Notes: a model not told the origin generated them from the sequence alone. DNA of 64,000 nt from Erodium maritimum (GCA_963921825.1 OY997592.1:20339432-20403431); one strand, 5' to 3'; positions 1 through 21,565 are shown, counted from the first letter of the stretch. A program made the numbers and translations.

Positions 1-1239
1 TTCTCTTTCTAACATAACATTCATGTGGATATCATATCGTTACAACCCGGTTCAAGCGTCCCCGAATTACGTTGTAATCACTTGACATCCCCCTATCACG
101 TTCGACTACAGTGGTGCCCCTGAGTCAGACCGTGATAGTACAAACACTTCAGTTTTGCAAAAATGTGGGCATGACCCGTTTGAAAATTCTACTAACCATC
201 CGCTTACGCGGGACAATCACTCACTTCTTGCCCAAAGCATTCAGCACAAACATAGCACATAGAAAATCATCGCAGGTATACATCTCGGGTTTCGGTAATT
301 GCACGATTACCATCCGACCAAGTCAACACTTCACACTTAACCAATCGATCAACGACCGAACAAGGCAGCAACCCACTAAACGATCACTCAACCAAGACAA
401 GCAAGTCATAATACAGCTCGAGCATCACTCGCTAAGTCAACCTCGATCTCAATCGATCGGCATAACAGTTCAACCAAGGCACACATCACAACACACTACA
501 GGGCATTACACAAACAAGGCACTTCACTACCCGAGACTCTCGTCGTCTCGGATCTACGTGCAGGACATTTCCGACTTGCGTAATCAAACAGTAGAAACCT
601 ACGACTTAACTCTACCCACTTAATTGACGTACGGTCCGAAGTTTTGAAAAACCAAGCTCTGATACCAAATTGTCACGCCCCAAATCCGGTTTTGACCGGA
701 CTCGAGACGTGAACTAAAAATAATAATAAAACAATAATAAAAGCAAGTTTAAACAAAACCAAACTCCGAAATTAGTTCCAAGTCGACAAAACTAGTACCA
801 CGAGTCAAACGTTCGAAATCCAAGATAAAGATAAAACGAGGTTTAGTACAAAAAGAGAAAGTACGTCTCTACTAAGTAAGAAATCCCCGGACTCTCTGTG
901 AGCTCCTAAGCTCCGAGACTTTCTCTAGACCAACTCACGATCGACACCTGTAAACAGTAAGTAAAAGGGGTGAGCTTTCGTTCAATAGGAAAAAGTAGTA
1001 AAAGGGAATGGACTTCCGCTCCGTTGCTACAATTACTCGATCAATAAATATACTAGTAAACTACAACACAACAAGACCAACATTAAAGTAACATTACCGA
1101 CAATAGATCCAAGATACAGAAACATACAAACAACAGAACATTCGTCTACGATTCCAACTACAAACGTCACCCAAACCGACATCATACGGACATAAGAAAG
1201 GTCTACCATGATATTCCGATCATCACACACGGCTCAACA

Positions 1240-1640
1240 TATCGTACTGGAACAACATCAGTCTGGATATCTTCCCGGACACAGTATCGGGGTGAAACGA
1301 TACATCATACCGGAATACTCCATCGGTCTAGACGTCTTTCCGGACACACAGCATCGGGGTGAAACAAATACATCCTACCGGAATACACCATCGGTCTAGA
1401 TGTCTTCCCGGACACACAGCATCGGGGTGAAACGATACATCATACCGGAATACACATCGATCTAGATGCCTTCCCGAACAGACAGCATCGGGGTGGAACA
1501 ACAATACATCATACCGGAATACACCATCGGTCTAGATATCTTCCCCGACACACAGCATCGGGGTGGAACAACAATACATCATACCGGAATACACCATCGG
1601 TCTAGATGTCGTCCCGGACACACAGTATCAGGGTGAACCT
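1240..1640. repeat. Tandem array inside the LTR, about six units of 65-72 bp
   Basis: The motif cggtctagatgtcttcccgg returns with small changes at about 1258, 1323, 1391, 1457, 1528 and 1600. Each is followed by an acacagcatcggggtgaaac-like segment and cataccggaatac. The same units are present in the LTR fragment at 20451-21275 but not in the solo LTR at 49974-52989, which carries a different array. Confidence 0.85.
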
Positions 1641-2304
1641 CATAACATACCGGACCGGAATTCTCCGTCGGAATCAGACCACATGTACCACACCGAACAT
1701 AGCATACCGAACATGTCATATCATCATAGCTTACCGACATAACTTACCGAACATACCACATCGGTCTATCATTCACCCGATCATATCACAAGACAACAAT
1801 TCATATCACATTCTTATAGCATAATATAAGTCTTAAGTTAAACACGGAACATACTACTCATCAACATTACAGGACTACTAACTGCAAACAAACACAATCA
1901 GCACACAATCCTAAGGCCCGACATGGCCACATGTGATTCTACATCACGGCAATTCCCATAATTTAAAGCAGTTACTCTAGTTATTCACATCCTACATGTG
2001 AGTCTACAATTATTCCGGTTATTAATATCTTATATGCACTCTATTGACATTCCTTAATTAAAGCGGTATTTACTACTCTTCCCTACCTCAAATGTTATCC
2101 AAACGCAAGCCAAGCGAGAAGCCTAGTAGACTCCTCCTCCGTGCTCGGGAACGACGTCTAGGATCATAAATTAATACTAGAATTAATAAACAATCAAAGT
2201 TGTTTAAAGAGAAAATACCCAAATTACCCCTAGCAATTAAAACATGGGCCATAGGGCAAATTGGGCCAGAACAAGGCCCAATTCGGGCGGCCCACAGGCC
2301 CAGC

Positions 2305-2525
2305 ACTCGGCCCGGTCCGTGCTTCTCAGAGGGTCGGTCGAAGACCCGGACCGTGCCCCTCAGAGGGCCGGCACCAAGCCCGGACCGTGCCACTCAGAGG
2401 GCCAGTCAGGGACCCGGACCGTGCCCCTCAGAGGGCTGACACCAAGCCCGGACCGTGCCTCTCAGAGGGCCGGTCAGGGACCCTCTCCGTGCCGCGCAGA
2501 GGGCCGGCCAGTGGTCCTTTCCGTG
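2305..2525. repeat. GC-rich 33-bp tandem array inside the LTR
   Basis: Units built on cggaccgtgccCctcagagggc are spaced about 33 bp apart (around 2350, 2383, 2416, 2449 and 2482). Related GC-rich units occur at 31830-31990 and 51890-52090 in other copies of this LTR family, so the array is a family trait whose sequence drifts between copies. Confidence 0.8.
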
Positions 2526-3424
2526 CCATTCTGGGCAGACACCATCTTCTTCTTCCCTCAACTTCGTTTCCACAAATTTCTACATCAAAAACTCCATTTT
2601 TAACCTCATCAATCTCCAAAATCAGACTCAAAACCTCCATACTTCCATACCCAAGTGGGGTTTCATCAAAACAATCAAAACTCATAAGATTTCTAGCTAA
2701 AACTTCCACTTCTCTTCACTAAACAATCATCTAGCAACAAATAACCCGAAACCCATCTAGTTCATGCAATTTCTATAAATAAAAAAAACCCATAACCCCA
2801 ACTTAATTCAAAGTGGTTTTTAGAGGTTACTTACCTTAGGAATGAAGAGGGGATGAAGATGAAGTAGTTTTGGAGATGATTTGAAAAGGAAAACCACCAA
2901 ATGAGCTCCCTTTTCCACTTGCTTCTTCTCTAAGCTTTTGAGCACCAACTCTCCTCTCCCTCTTGTGTGATTTTCGGCCAACACTACAAATGGGCTGAAA
3001 TGTTGGCTCAAGTGAGGTCTTAAACCTAAGGTTGAATTGACCAAAAAGCCCCCTTGCCCCTTTGCTTATTTTGCTCAAAAGTTAGGGTTAAATAGGTCTT
3101 TCTCCACTCCTTTCTTCCCTTCCAAGCTAACATGGACAAGTGTCCATGTGGGGTCCACCTCTACCCCAAAATATCTCAGCCATTTAATTTAAATTCGATA
3201 AAGCTCCGGATTTGGCCACGTTGACCCGAAATTGACTTTTTCGTAAAATTAGTCATTTGAAAGGAAACGACCAAACTAAGCTAACCGTAACGAAGGCTAA
3301 GCTTTTTGGGTCCTGGAAAGGTCCTGAATGACTCCCGGAGTCATTGGTTGACTTTTCCGGCTGAAAGTCAACTTTCGCCAAAAATCACCGGTTCGACCGG
3401 GATTGACTGGGGGCGGTTCTTACA

Positions 3425-4760
3425 TATATAATGCGTAAAAGTTTCATATATTTATATGAAACATATAGTGTCATCATCTCGGACAAGTAAAACAAGTAAT
3501 ATCAAACCATAACTAACCACTTTCAAATTTTTATTCTGATAACTAATAAACCAAAATCAAATCTAATTTTCCATACATAAGTAATCAAGTCTCATCTCTT
3601 TCTTATTTCCAATCATTAAAGTTCAAGTATTCACATTAACATTTACCATGGTATTTTCTTGAATCAAAACAAAAAAATATCAAGATATAAAAATAATTTT
3701 AACAATAAATTAGCTTATATGTCATTAAAATATTTATAATATACCTCATCATCTTCATTATAACCAAACAGTAGGAACATATATAGGGTAGAAACGTAAA
3801 AATTAACAAATAAAATGAGTTTTTTTTTATTTAGTAACCTATCGGGCCGGGTCTGGATCGGGTAGTACCAAACCCAATCCTGACCCGAGCCCGGTTAAAA
3901 GCCCAATCAAACTAATTCGGTCCGGCCCGTTTGTACAATGGGCCGGGTCAGGTAGATCGGGTCCCCGACGGGTCTGGGTATGATTGTCATCCCTACGAAC
4001 ATAGGCTTCTGAATCATCCATAGTTCGAACAAAAAAAGACGATTGGAATGTAAAATTTGTGGGAAGTAAAATTTGACAGAAAAATGTATAAGATGAGAGA
4101 AATTGTTGGTAAATTGATGAAAGGTATTTTGTAGATAGCAAAAAGTTATTTTTTAAAATTGTTAAATAAATTAATTTTTATATAAAAAAATTCTTACCGT
4201 TAAGAGCCGTTGGGAGATCCAACGACTATTCTTCACGCCAACTACCACAAGGCAGCGTCATATTGGTCCGCACGTGATTCACGAGTCGTCCGGTTCTGAT
4301 TAACAATTGTGAACCGTGAACCGCAATTCGCGATTCCGGCTCACTAAATAGTAAATCGGAACCGAACAAGCCGCACTTCACAACATACAACTCCCAGTTC
4401 GCAATTCACTATTTATTGAATCGTGATTCACTACTTATCGGATCGTGAATTGGAACTGCACACGACGTGCGTGCTCTAAGAACACCCTAACACGCACGGG
4501 GGTGAATACAAAATTAAATTCCAAATATTTACTAGTTAACAAATATATCCACGGCTTTCGTATCCACTATATAATACATAAAACTTATACAGTAATTACA
4601 GCTGCAGCTTCTGATAAATTATGTTTCTTGCATATTTATTTCACATACAATGATTCCCCAAGCTCTCTCTCTATTTTTACCAGAAACAAAGTCAAGTGTA
4701 CCTTATTAGCCCACTTTTCCACATTCCAGCAGAGCTCATCTTGCCATACAGCCTAAATTT
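3425..4760. other. Intergenic stretch, AT-rich, with one hAT-like end
   Basis: No gene is seen. At 3840-3998 a pyrimidine/GGCC-rich block ending tgtcatccctac resembles the terminus of plant hAT miniature elements (reverse complement TAGGGATGACAAT). A matching left end was not convincing. Bases 4560-4760 probably include the 3' untranslated region of the D2HGDH gene, which lies on the minus strand. Confidence 0.35.
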
Positions 4761-4878
4761 CACCAGCAACCAAAAATAAAAAAAAAACTCTTCAGAAGCC
4801 AACTAATGAAAACATTCAGTATGAGGAAGATTCTTGGATCAAATTGCTTACTCGATAAAAGAGCACAAGTGGATAGGT

Positions 4879-13705
<8,827 letters not shown>

Positions 13706-13921
13706 TTCCAAAGCAGGTAGAGTAGAAAATGGAAAGCTGATCTGCAGAAAATCGTTTATTGGGCTACTTGAACATGGAATGACCTTAACACCCTCAACAG
13801 AACACCTAATGTTCCATTCCAGCCTGAAACGATGCGTTTTGATAGATTCTACTGGTACCATTTACATTTAAATTTTATCCGGAGTAAATTATGAGCGGCT
13901 AGCCTAACGTGATAAAAACAT

Positions 13922-15446
13922 AGGTAAACTTCACTTTACTACCCTAAAAATATTTGTGTTTCGTCTCACTACCCTAACCAAAATTTGTTGCACCTCACTA
14001 TCCTAACGAAACTTTTAATTGCACTTTCATGCTTGCCGTCAACTTGACATTCATTTTTGGATGAAAAATGATAAAAAGTCCAAAATACCCCTAACAAACA
14101 CTCAAATTTTCAAAAGCATGTCATTGGTTTTCAAACATTCTTTTTATTTATTTATTTTATATAAATCAGTTTTTTTTTAAAAACAGTTTATTCTTAAAAA
14201 ATCATATTATATTTTCTTGAATTAGTTTTTATTTTATAAATTAATATTTTATTTTAAAAAATCATATTTTATTTTATAAAAATCAGATTTTATTTTATAA
14301 AAAGTAGTTTTTATTTTATAAAAAAATCAGATTTTATTTTAAACAATCAATTTTTATTTAAAAAAAATCAATATTTTATTTTAAAAATCAGATTTTATTT
14401 TTTTAAGTCATATTTTAGTTTAAAAAATCATATTTTATTTTAAAAATCAGATTTTATTTAAAAAAATCAGATTTTATCTTATTTTATTTTTTCTTTATTC
14501 TTTTTTAACAATTTTCATAAATTCTCATCCCAAATTTTGTATTCGTCCAATCCATCCCTAAATTTGTGTTCATCCAATCCATACCCAAATTTTCTCAGTA
14601 ATCAAAATGCACACATCAACAACAACATCATAACTAATGGGTATCCAAAATGCACAAATCAATTTCAAATGGTTCATCATCCCTTTTACTGCTTCAAAAT
14701 AAATCAAAATAATTTGCTGTAAATTAAGTTCAGAGATGCAGTAACCCCAAGATGGAAGCAAAGAAGCGAATATGAAGACATGAAATCGAAGCAACATTTA
14801 CACAAAATTTGCAAAACCCAAAGCTTCAGCTCTCTTCCCCTCTTCGAAGACTCTTCGTCTTCCTCAACCTCTAGATCTTCATAGGTTGTATCTGGTCGAG
14901 CTTCATGTTCATCCACTTCGTCGTATTTGACCGAGCTTCATAGGCAGGATTTGAGGCCTTTGTAAGTGCGATGAGAGGTTTGGGGGTTCAGCCTACAAAT
15001 CAGGCATGTAAGGAGGTTGAAGGTTCTTGTGGGTGGAGCTTTGAAGGTCGTAGCTGTCGAACCAGATTGACGCTGTCCTGAGCTTTGAAGCAGGTGGTCG
15101 ATAGAGGAAGCCAGAGCTCTGCGGCGGGGCGAGTTGGTTGCAAGGAGTGATGTGTTTGTGAGGAAGAAGTAACAGGGAGTATATGGGTGGGGGCTGTTGA
15201 GAATGAAATGAAATGGGGGTGATGAAGTAATTTAGGGTGTATGAATGTTTAAGGGTATATTAGTCATTTTTAGAAAAAGAAAATGGGGTCATGTGCAATG
15301 CACATAACCTTTTTCCATCAAAAAACTAACGGTAGGTACTAACGTGCAACTAAAATGATAGTTAGGGTAGTGAGGTGCAACAAACTATGACTAAGGTAGT
15401 GAGACGAAACGCAAGTACTTTTAGGGTAGTGAAATGAAGTTTACCC
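13922..15446. mobile_element. Non-autonomous Mutator-like element, about 1.5 kb
   Basis: Inverted ends of about 85 bp: the left reads aggtaaacttcactttacta and the right is its near reverse complement (tgaagtttaccc). Nine-base flanks taaaaacat (13913-13921) and taaaaatat (15447-15455) agree at eight of nine bases, the length typical of Mutator-like elements. The left interior (14150-14500) is a degenerate AT-rich array of tttattttaaaaaatcag units. The right interior (14800-15240) is clearly richer in G and C and could be a captured host fragment. No transposase is visible. A related left half lies at 21285-21565. Confidence 0.75.
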
Positions 15447-15475
15447 TAAAAATATCAAATACTTATCTTAATTTA

Positions 15476-17328
15476 GAGCACTTGCAGTTGTTGTTGTAGG
15501 GGCGTTGCAACCGTATCGTTGCAGCGCCCGCAACGCATCTGTGACGTAGGAGCCGTTGTAGCACCGCTCGTTGCAGCGCGTCGTCGATGAATCCTGTAAT
15601 GATGGGACGAGGCGACGCGTGGCAGCACCAGATTTTCAAAGATTTCTAATTTTTTGTATATATATACATTATCATCCTTACACAAAATTCACACCTACCT
15701 TCTACGACTCTTCTCTTCTACGCATCTTCTGCTCTCAATCTTTTTAGTTCTTTTTTCAATGGATAGTTATCCAATAGGAACAGAATTGACTTAAATGACT
15801 CCTTAAGAAATGCCAAAAGCGGGGAAAAAGATGGGAGAACTAATGTCCAAACGACTTTTAGATCGAATTTCAACAAGGGTATATCAAAGGGCAGAAAATG
15901 GGGAGGCCGAGGGGTCACAGTCATCGGTGACACCAAAGCAGAGAATGACAGAGCGAAATCAAGACGAAGTACACAATAGTTGATAGCCGACTACTTCGCT
16001 CCTACTCCGGTGTATAGTGAGCAACAATTTCGACGTCGCTTCTGAATGTCGAGGAAATTATTCTTTTGAATCATGAATGCATTGAGTGAACAGTACACAT
16101 ATTTTCGTCAACGGACTGATGTTATAGTGAGGCCTGGATTCTCTCCACACCAGAAATGCATGGAAGCACTTTGTCAACTCTGTTATGGAAGTCCCATTGA
16201 TATTGTTGATGGGTACTTGCGAATGGCAGATAACACTGCTTTGGAGTGCGTCAGGAAGTTCTGTTTGGGCGTCATCAAGATTTTCAGACGAACATATCTA
16301 CGATGCCTAACTGAGGAAGATGTCCATTGTTTGCTGGAAACCAACGAAAATTGCTACTTTACGGGGATGATAGGGAGTCTCGACTGCATGCACTAGGACT
16401 GGAAGAATTGTCCGTAGGCATGGGCTGCACATTTCTCAAGCAGAGACTACGGGAACATCCCCACAATCATGCTATAAGTCGTTGTATCCAAAGACCTATG
16501 AATATGGTACGTTTTTTTCGGAACATTGGGCTCTAACAACGACATCAACATCTTGAATAGGTCAACATTTTTTTCTCAGACAATTAGAGGCTTCGCTCCA
16601 CCGGTTAAGTTTAAGGTCAACGAGGTAGAATACGCAACCCCTTATTACTTGACAGATGAAATTTATCCTCCTTATGCTGCATTGATAAAAACAATACCAG
16701 TTCCACAAACGACAAAGCAAATGTGTTTTTCTATAAACCATGAGGTGGCGAGGAAGGATATCAAACGATCATTTGGTGTTCTGTAGGCTCACTTTCATAT
16801 CGTCACTCGTCCGAACTGAATGTGGGATGGGAACTCACTCGCATTGATCATAACTACTTGTATGATCTTGCACAAAATAATTGTTGAGGATCGATGGAGG
16901 TCGTACCCCCTGATCTGCTTGTAGATACCGATGTTCCGTTCGCATTGACCCGCACAGGACCACCACAAAAAGAGAACATCACAAGTATCATGGGCCATAG
17001 AAAAATGCTCCAAGATAGAGAAGTTCATCACCGGTTCCATAATGACCTCATTGATCACATTTGGGCAAAATATGAAGATGTTGATCAGAAGTATAGTAAT
17101 ATAATGTATTTCATATTTGGTATAAATAAATTTAGTAGTTGAAAAGGGTTTGTTTTGTAAATATTAAAAAGTACAAAAACACACAAACAACTAGCTCAAG
17201 CAATTAGTTGGTGGTTACCACTATTAAGCTAGTAGTAGTAGATAATGGTTTAGAAGAGAGAGAAACTGAAAATGTGCTCCTACCACCCCTCCCTGCCACT
17301 AGCTAGTTGTTTACCATTGGAGATGCTC
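15476..17328 (+). mobile_element. PIF/Harbinger element A with transposase remnant
   Basis: Terminal inverted repeats GAGCACTTGCAGTTG (left) and GAGCATCTCCAATGG (right, reverse complement) are flanked by TTA at 15473-15475 and 17329-17331. TTA/TAA is the standard Harbinger target duplication. The interior codes only a decayed transposase; I see no ORF1 partner in it. Its right end lies 78 bp from the left end of element B. Confidence 0.85.
16040..17140 (+). pseudogene. Decayed PIF/Harbinger DDE transposase
   Basis: Conceptual fragments match plant Harbinger transposases (DDE_4 nuclease): FSPHQKCMEALCQLCYG, ALECVRKFCLGV, MIGSLDCMH (first acidic residue), GSNNDINILNRS (second), and VARKDIKRSFGVL near the end. 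The reading frame is open from 16073 to 16396, then breaks: a shift before CYFTGMIG and in-frame stops after GSLDCMH and after SFGVL. The product can no longer be made in full. Confidence 0.85.
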
Positions 17329-17406
17329 TTAACAACTTTTTACATCATCTTGTTTTCCGTCCTTTTACTGCCCGCTTATCTTAAGTGTCTAAATTGTCTT
17401 CAATTA

Positions 17407-19656
17407 TAGCATCTACAGTGACACGCACCGAGTATCGACCCGCGAATCGAACCGCATTTTTGCGGTTCGCGAGATGTGCCGTTGTGGCGCGTGTTTTTTT
17501 ACGGCCCGGGAACCGCAAAAGTGCAGTTTGGTCCACGGCCCGCGACTCGCGGCCTGGAAACACGGGCCGCAGGCCGTTCAATCGGCGTCGTCGGTTTCGC
17601 CTATCAGCGCGTGACACGTGGCCTTTTGAAGAAAATAAATTCCGACTGTTGGCAACGGTCGGAAATGAACGTTAATTTTTTTTATTCCTAAAACCCTTAA
17701 ATTAAAACCCTATAAATAACCCCCAACCCCAATCTCATTTCACACCAACACTTCTACATTTTCACTCTCCCACTCTATTTCACTCTCCCATTCTCCATAT
17801 CGAAAATTGTTCGGCTCGAAAACTCAACGTTCGCATTCATCGGATGACCAACAATGAAGGGTAGACGATTTCTGATTGTCACCCGATGACCTAGGCAGCT
17901 TCCGCGACTTGTTGACGCAACTGTTCGAGAACTCCGCTTTCTCCCAATATATGCCATCGGGTTCGAGCTCAGGTACTTTCAAACTCGATAATATAATTTT
18001 TTTAAATTTAGTTTTTCTATTTATATATGTACCCGATATAAATGCTATGTCTTAACACATGTCCAGGTCAATTCAACACAGATCAAATTCCATTCAACCC
18101 TGGTCCGGGTCAACTCCATCCTAGGCAAAACTACCCGTTCTTAAGTCCGTACAACTCATTCCCGTGTCCACCGTAAAGCTACCCGGGTCCACTACAAAGA
18201 TACCCCAGTCAAGCTATTCTGGTCCACCTCAACACAGCCAACCACCCAACTATTATAGGTATGCCGATTACCCACCTTGGCAACAACACGTGCCCGGCAA
18301 CAGCGGTACTCATATGTCGTCCCAATCATCCTCTACAAGTCCTTCCTAACTACGACTGGTTAGTGGAACAAAAGAGAGGAGAAGATGGTCCATCGAGGCG
18401 AAGAAGCACCTCATAAGGAAATGGCTCCAGACATCAAAATACCCGATTAGAGGCAACTCCCAACTAGGTAACACATTTTGGTGCACAGTGACGAACCGAT
18501 ACAATGAGGGAGGAGTTCACCCGCATTTCGAGTAGAGAGCGGTGAAGAACCATTGGAACACCCTTCAGGTGCGCGTGAAGAGGTTCCTCGGTTTGCTGAA
18601 GCTCTCAAAGCCCGAGTATCATAGCGGATGAAACCACGATGAACACATGAGGGAGGCAAAGAAGATGTGGTGCAATATACCGGAGAAGCAAAGAGTGAGG
18701 GGTGACCCAAAAAAATTCGAGCTCGATCATTGGGTTGAGTTTCTTGAGAACGAGGAAAAGTTCACCGTCGAGGAAGGAACCATCTCTATTGTACGCCAAC
18801 AACGGTTGGATAAGGCTGGGAATTACAACTTAACCCCACCCACTAGTATCGTGAAGATTACACGCCTCTCGATGGTGAGTCCTAACAAGAATGTCCACAT
18901 TCCGAACCGACGGAGGGAGGTTCTCAAGAAATACCCACTTCTCATACGACATAAGGAGGTTCTCAAGAAAGACCCCCTTCTCATACGGCCGAGGGAGGTT
19001 CTTCTCGAAGACCCCCTCTTGAAAGACTGTTGGGCAAGAAGTCTTGGAAGAGGAAGGGGCAGACCCTCATTGACCAAATGACTGCCTTGGTGGACATTGA
19101 ACGAGTAAAAGCCGAGGAGGCACGAATAAACCTAGAAAGAGGCCGTCAATATCATGACCTAAATCAGCAATGACAACAACTCTTCGTCCAATACGAGGCC
19201 TTGCAGGATAAGGACATTTCCAACTACAACGACAACCAGGTGACCTTACACGGTATGATGACGTCCCAATTGTGGGAACGACTGGAAGACCTTGAACAAG
19301 AATTGAAACGTCTTCTAGGTTGACCATAAGGCGGACATGGATTGTATGCTTCAACTTTTATTTTGTTGGGTTTGTATTATAAGGGGATGAATAAAGGTGT
19401 TTATTTTATTATTAATTATTTTTTCTAATTAAATTCAATTTTATATAGCGTTTAATGTTTTAATAAAACATTTAATTAAATTAGCAAAATATCAATTCAA
19501 CATACAGTCAACATCCACTCACAATACGGTTCCTTATCTGGTTTGTACCATTATAGAGTGCAATTTATTTTAAAGCCTGCAAAGCATAATTTTGCAAAGT
19601 CAACATACAGTTTTATCATCCGATTCTCACATGCGGTTTGACCATTGTACATGCTC
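17407..19656 (+). mobile_element. PIF/Harbinger element B carrying only an ORF1 remnant
   Basis: Left end tagcatctacagtg and right end (reverse complement) GAGCATGTACAATGG are each flanked by TTA, at 17404-17406 and 19657-19659. The right terminus is identical over 15 bases to the left terminus of element C at 23554, so B and C are close relatives. The leader at 17690-17790 has a TATA-like tataaata and a CT-rich start region. Only SANT/Myb-like ORF1 sequence is present. Confidence 0.75.
18060..19325 (+). pseudogene. Broken Harbinger ORF1 (SANT/Myb-like) gene
   Basis: A Q/P/Y-rich N-terminal part (18100-18350) leads to a trihelix/SANT-like core: GNSQLGNTFWCTVTNRYNE, AVKNHWNTLQVRVKRF, and then EKQRVRGDPKKFELDHWVEF. 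This is the layout of plant Harbinger ORF1 proteins, whose host relatives include NAM-associated proteins. In-frame stops lie inside the core (for example between HFE and RAVKNHW, and after YHSG), so it is broken. A short imperfect repeat, ggaggttctcaagaaa, occurs three times at 18915-19020. Confidence 0.7.
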
Positions 19657-19659
19657 TTA

Positions 19660-20450
19660 TTATCATCCAAATTTACACCCTCTTACCCTTTCAACCCTAA
19701 GTCTTTTCTACTCTTACTTCAAACCCATAATTCCATATTCTTTTTTAATTCAAATAATTTTTTTAAATAAAATCTGACTGAATTATTTTTAATTTTAAAT
19801 CTATAGGTTTTAATTTTAAAAATATATATAAATACATTTTTCTAAAAATAAATATATTTATTTTTATAGATTAATTTTTTTGTTTCTAATTTATTTTTTG
19901 ATTTTATAGAATAATTTTTTATTTTCTAATTTTCATTATTTCTTTAATCTCTTAGTGAATTTTTATGTGTTCATTTTTTTTTCCTTTTTTTCCATCTATG
20001 CTTCATTTTTGTCTTAATGTTCAAGGGAAACCGGAATCAGCCCTACCCTTAACCATACTTTTGAACCTTAACACAAGAAGTTGGGCCCACTTCCGTCATC
20101 TTCGTTGTCGCCACCACCACATCCTTCACCCTCTTCTTATTATTCCGCTTCCTCCTCCAACCCGTCCCCAGAAACAAATCCCTTGTCTTCCAAATGGCCT
20201 CTTTATCCTCGAAACATTTGGAGCTTCTCTTAGCATACTTTCGGAACTCATCACAAGAAATTGATTTAACCTTGCATGAGCTCTAAATCTGCTCCATATC
20301 TGGATGGAATTGTGAGCACGGGTAGTGGGGAAGGAGGAGCATGGGCGGGAATGGTGTGGATAAAGGTGGACAAAGAGGAGCGGACAATTGGGCTTCCAAC
20401 TCAAGCCAAACAACCTCAGATCTGCTTTCGTTCTAGAGAAGATGGGTTAG
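19660..20450. other. AT-rich then GC-rich unassigned stretch
   Basis: 19700-19990 is very AT-rich with runs of ttttaattttaaa. 20020-20450 is GC-richer and has short open frames without recognisable motifs. The change from AT-rich to coding-like composition resembles the interior of the Mutator-like element at 13922-15446, but I could not find paired termini. Confidence 0.3.
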
Positions 20451-21275
20451 TGTCACGCCCCAAATCCGATTTTAGCCGGACTCGAGACGTGAACTAAAAT
20501 AATAATAAAAAAATAATAAAAGTAAATTTAAATAACATAAATCTCTGAATGGTTCATAATAAAAAAATCTGATGCCACGAGTCAAACGCCCAAGATATAA
20601 TTTAGGAAAAACAAGGTTTGTGCAAAAAGAAAATACGTCTCTACTAAAGATAAATCCCCAGACTCTCGATGAGATCCCGAGCTCTGAGACGTCCTCTAAA
20701 CTGACTCACGATCGAAACCTGTAAAATAGTAAAAACAGAGGGGGTGAGCTTTCGCTCAGTAGGAAAAAAGTCGTAACGGGAATGGACTTCCGCTCCGCTG
20801 CCATAAGTATTCGATTAATAACACTTACTAATAAATGAAACACAAACAGACACCAACACGAACACAACATTACCGACAATGGAACCAATTTAAAGAAGCA
20901 TACAAACAACAAAACAATATACTGCTATAACCATTGCGAACATCACTCAAAGCGACATCACACGAACATAAGATGAGTAAACTATAATACTCTGATCCGA
21001 AAACGCAGCTCAACATATCATACCGGAACACGGCCTCGGTCTAGATATCTTCCCGGAATCCAACATCGGGGTGAAACAAATACATCATACCGGGATACAC
21101 CCTCGGTCTAGATGTCTTCCCGGACACACAGCATCGGGGTGAAACAAATACATCATACCGGAATACCCCTCGGTCTAGATGTCTTCCCGGACACACAACA
21201 TCGGGGTGAAGCAATATACATCATACCGGAATGCCCATCGGTCTGGATGTCTTCCCGGAAACGCACATCGGGGTA
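20451..21275 (-). mobile_element. Truncated LTR fragment of the long-LTR family (fossil)
   Basis: Opens TGTCACGCCCCAAATCC like the LTR end at 671 and carries the same cggtctagatgtcttcccgg repeat units. No primer-binding site lies beside 20451, so this edge meets ordinary flanking DNA. It is either a solo LTR or a 3' LTR. The match stops near 21275 where Mutator-like sequence begins. Confidence 0.8.
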
Positions 21276-21284
21276 AAGTAAAGG

Positions 21285-21565
21285 GAAAATTTCACTTTAA
21301 TACTCTGCCAAACATTTAATTTCACTTTGATACCCTGGCATAAATTTTTTGCACTTTCATACCTAAACCAAACATTTAATTTCACTTTAGTACCCAACCG
21401 TTAACTTTCTATTAGTTTGGATAGAAAAAGTTAAAAAGACCATAATACCCCTAACTATTACTCAAATTTTCAAACTCATGCCATTGGTTCAGAATTTGAA
21501 AATAAGTGAAATGACAATAATACCATCCATGTTAGGGTATTAAAATGAAAATTTCACTTTTTTTA
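21285..21565. mobile_element. Mutator-like fragment related to the 13.9-kb element
   Basis: gggaaaatttcactttaata at the left and its rough reverse complement near 21535-21563 form imperfect inverted ends. The body shares phrases with 13922-14140: aatacccctaac, actcaaattttcaaa and catgccattggtt. No clean nine-base target duplication was found, so the true right end is uncertain. Confidence 0.5.

Larger units (their letters stand above)
1..3424 (-). mobile_element. LTR retroelement end: long 5' LTR plus start of internal region (fossil)
   Basis: An LTR of about 2.75 kb spans 671-3424. Read on the minus strand it opens TGTAAGAACCGCCCC-like and closes GGGGCGTGACA, so it has TG...CA ends. Directly beside it at about 655-669 lies the complement of TGGTATCAGAGC, the primer-binding site matching initiator methionine tRNA. 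This makes 671-3424 the 5' LTR of a minus-strand element whose interior runs off the window start. The 670 visible internal bases show no recognisable gag, so it may be a large non-coding derivative. The same LTR family recurs at 20451, 30932 and 49974. Superfamily cannot be fixed without pol; Ty3/gypsy is a guess. No target duplication can be tested here. Confidence 0.8.

Noticed and set aside
111-623. Open frame of 170 codons on the plus strand near the window start
   Set aside because: It lies antisense in the leader of a minus-strand LTR element beside the primer-binding site; composition is low-complexity and no motif is seen.
2200-2722. Overlapping proline/glycine-rich frames on both strands
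   Set aside because: They arise from the 33-bp GC-rich array in the LTR; every frame is open because of the repeat period.
13706-13861. Longer N-terminus for D2HGDH starting at 13861
   Set aside because: The frame is open, but the 13705 start directly gives a basic transit-like N-terminus and normal length. Kept only as an alternative.
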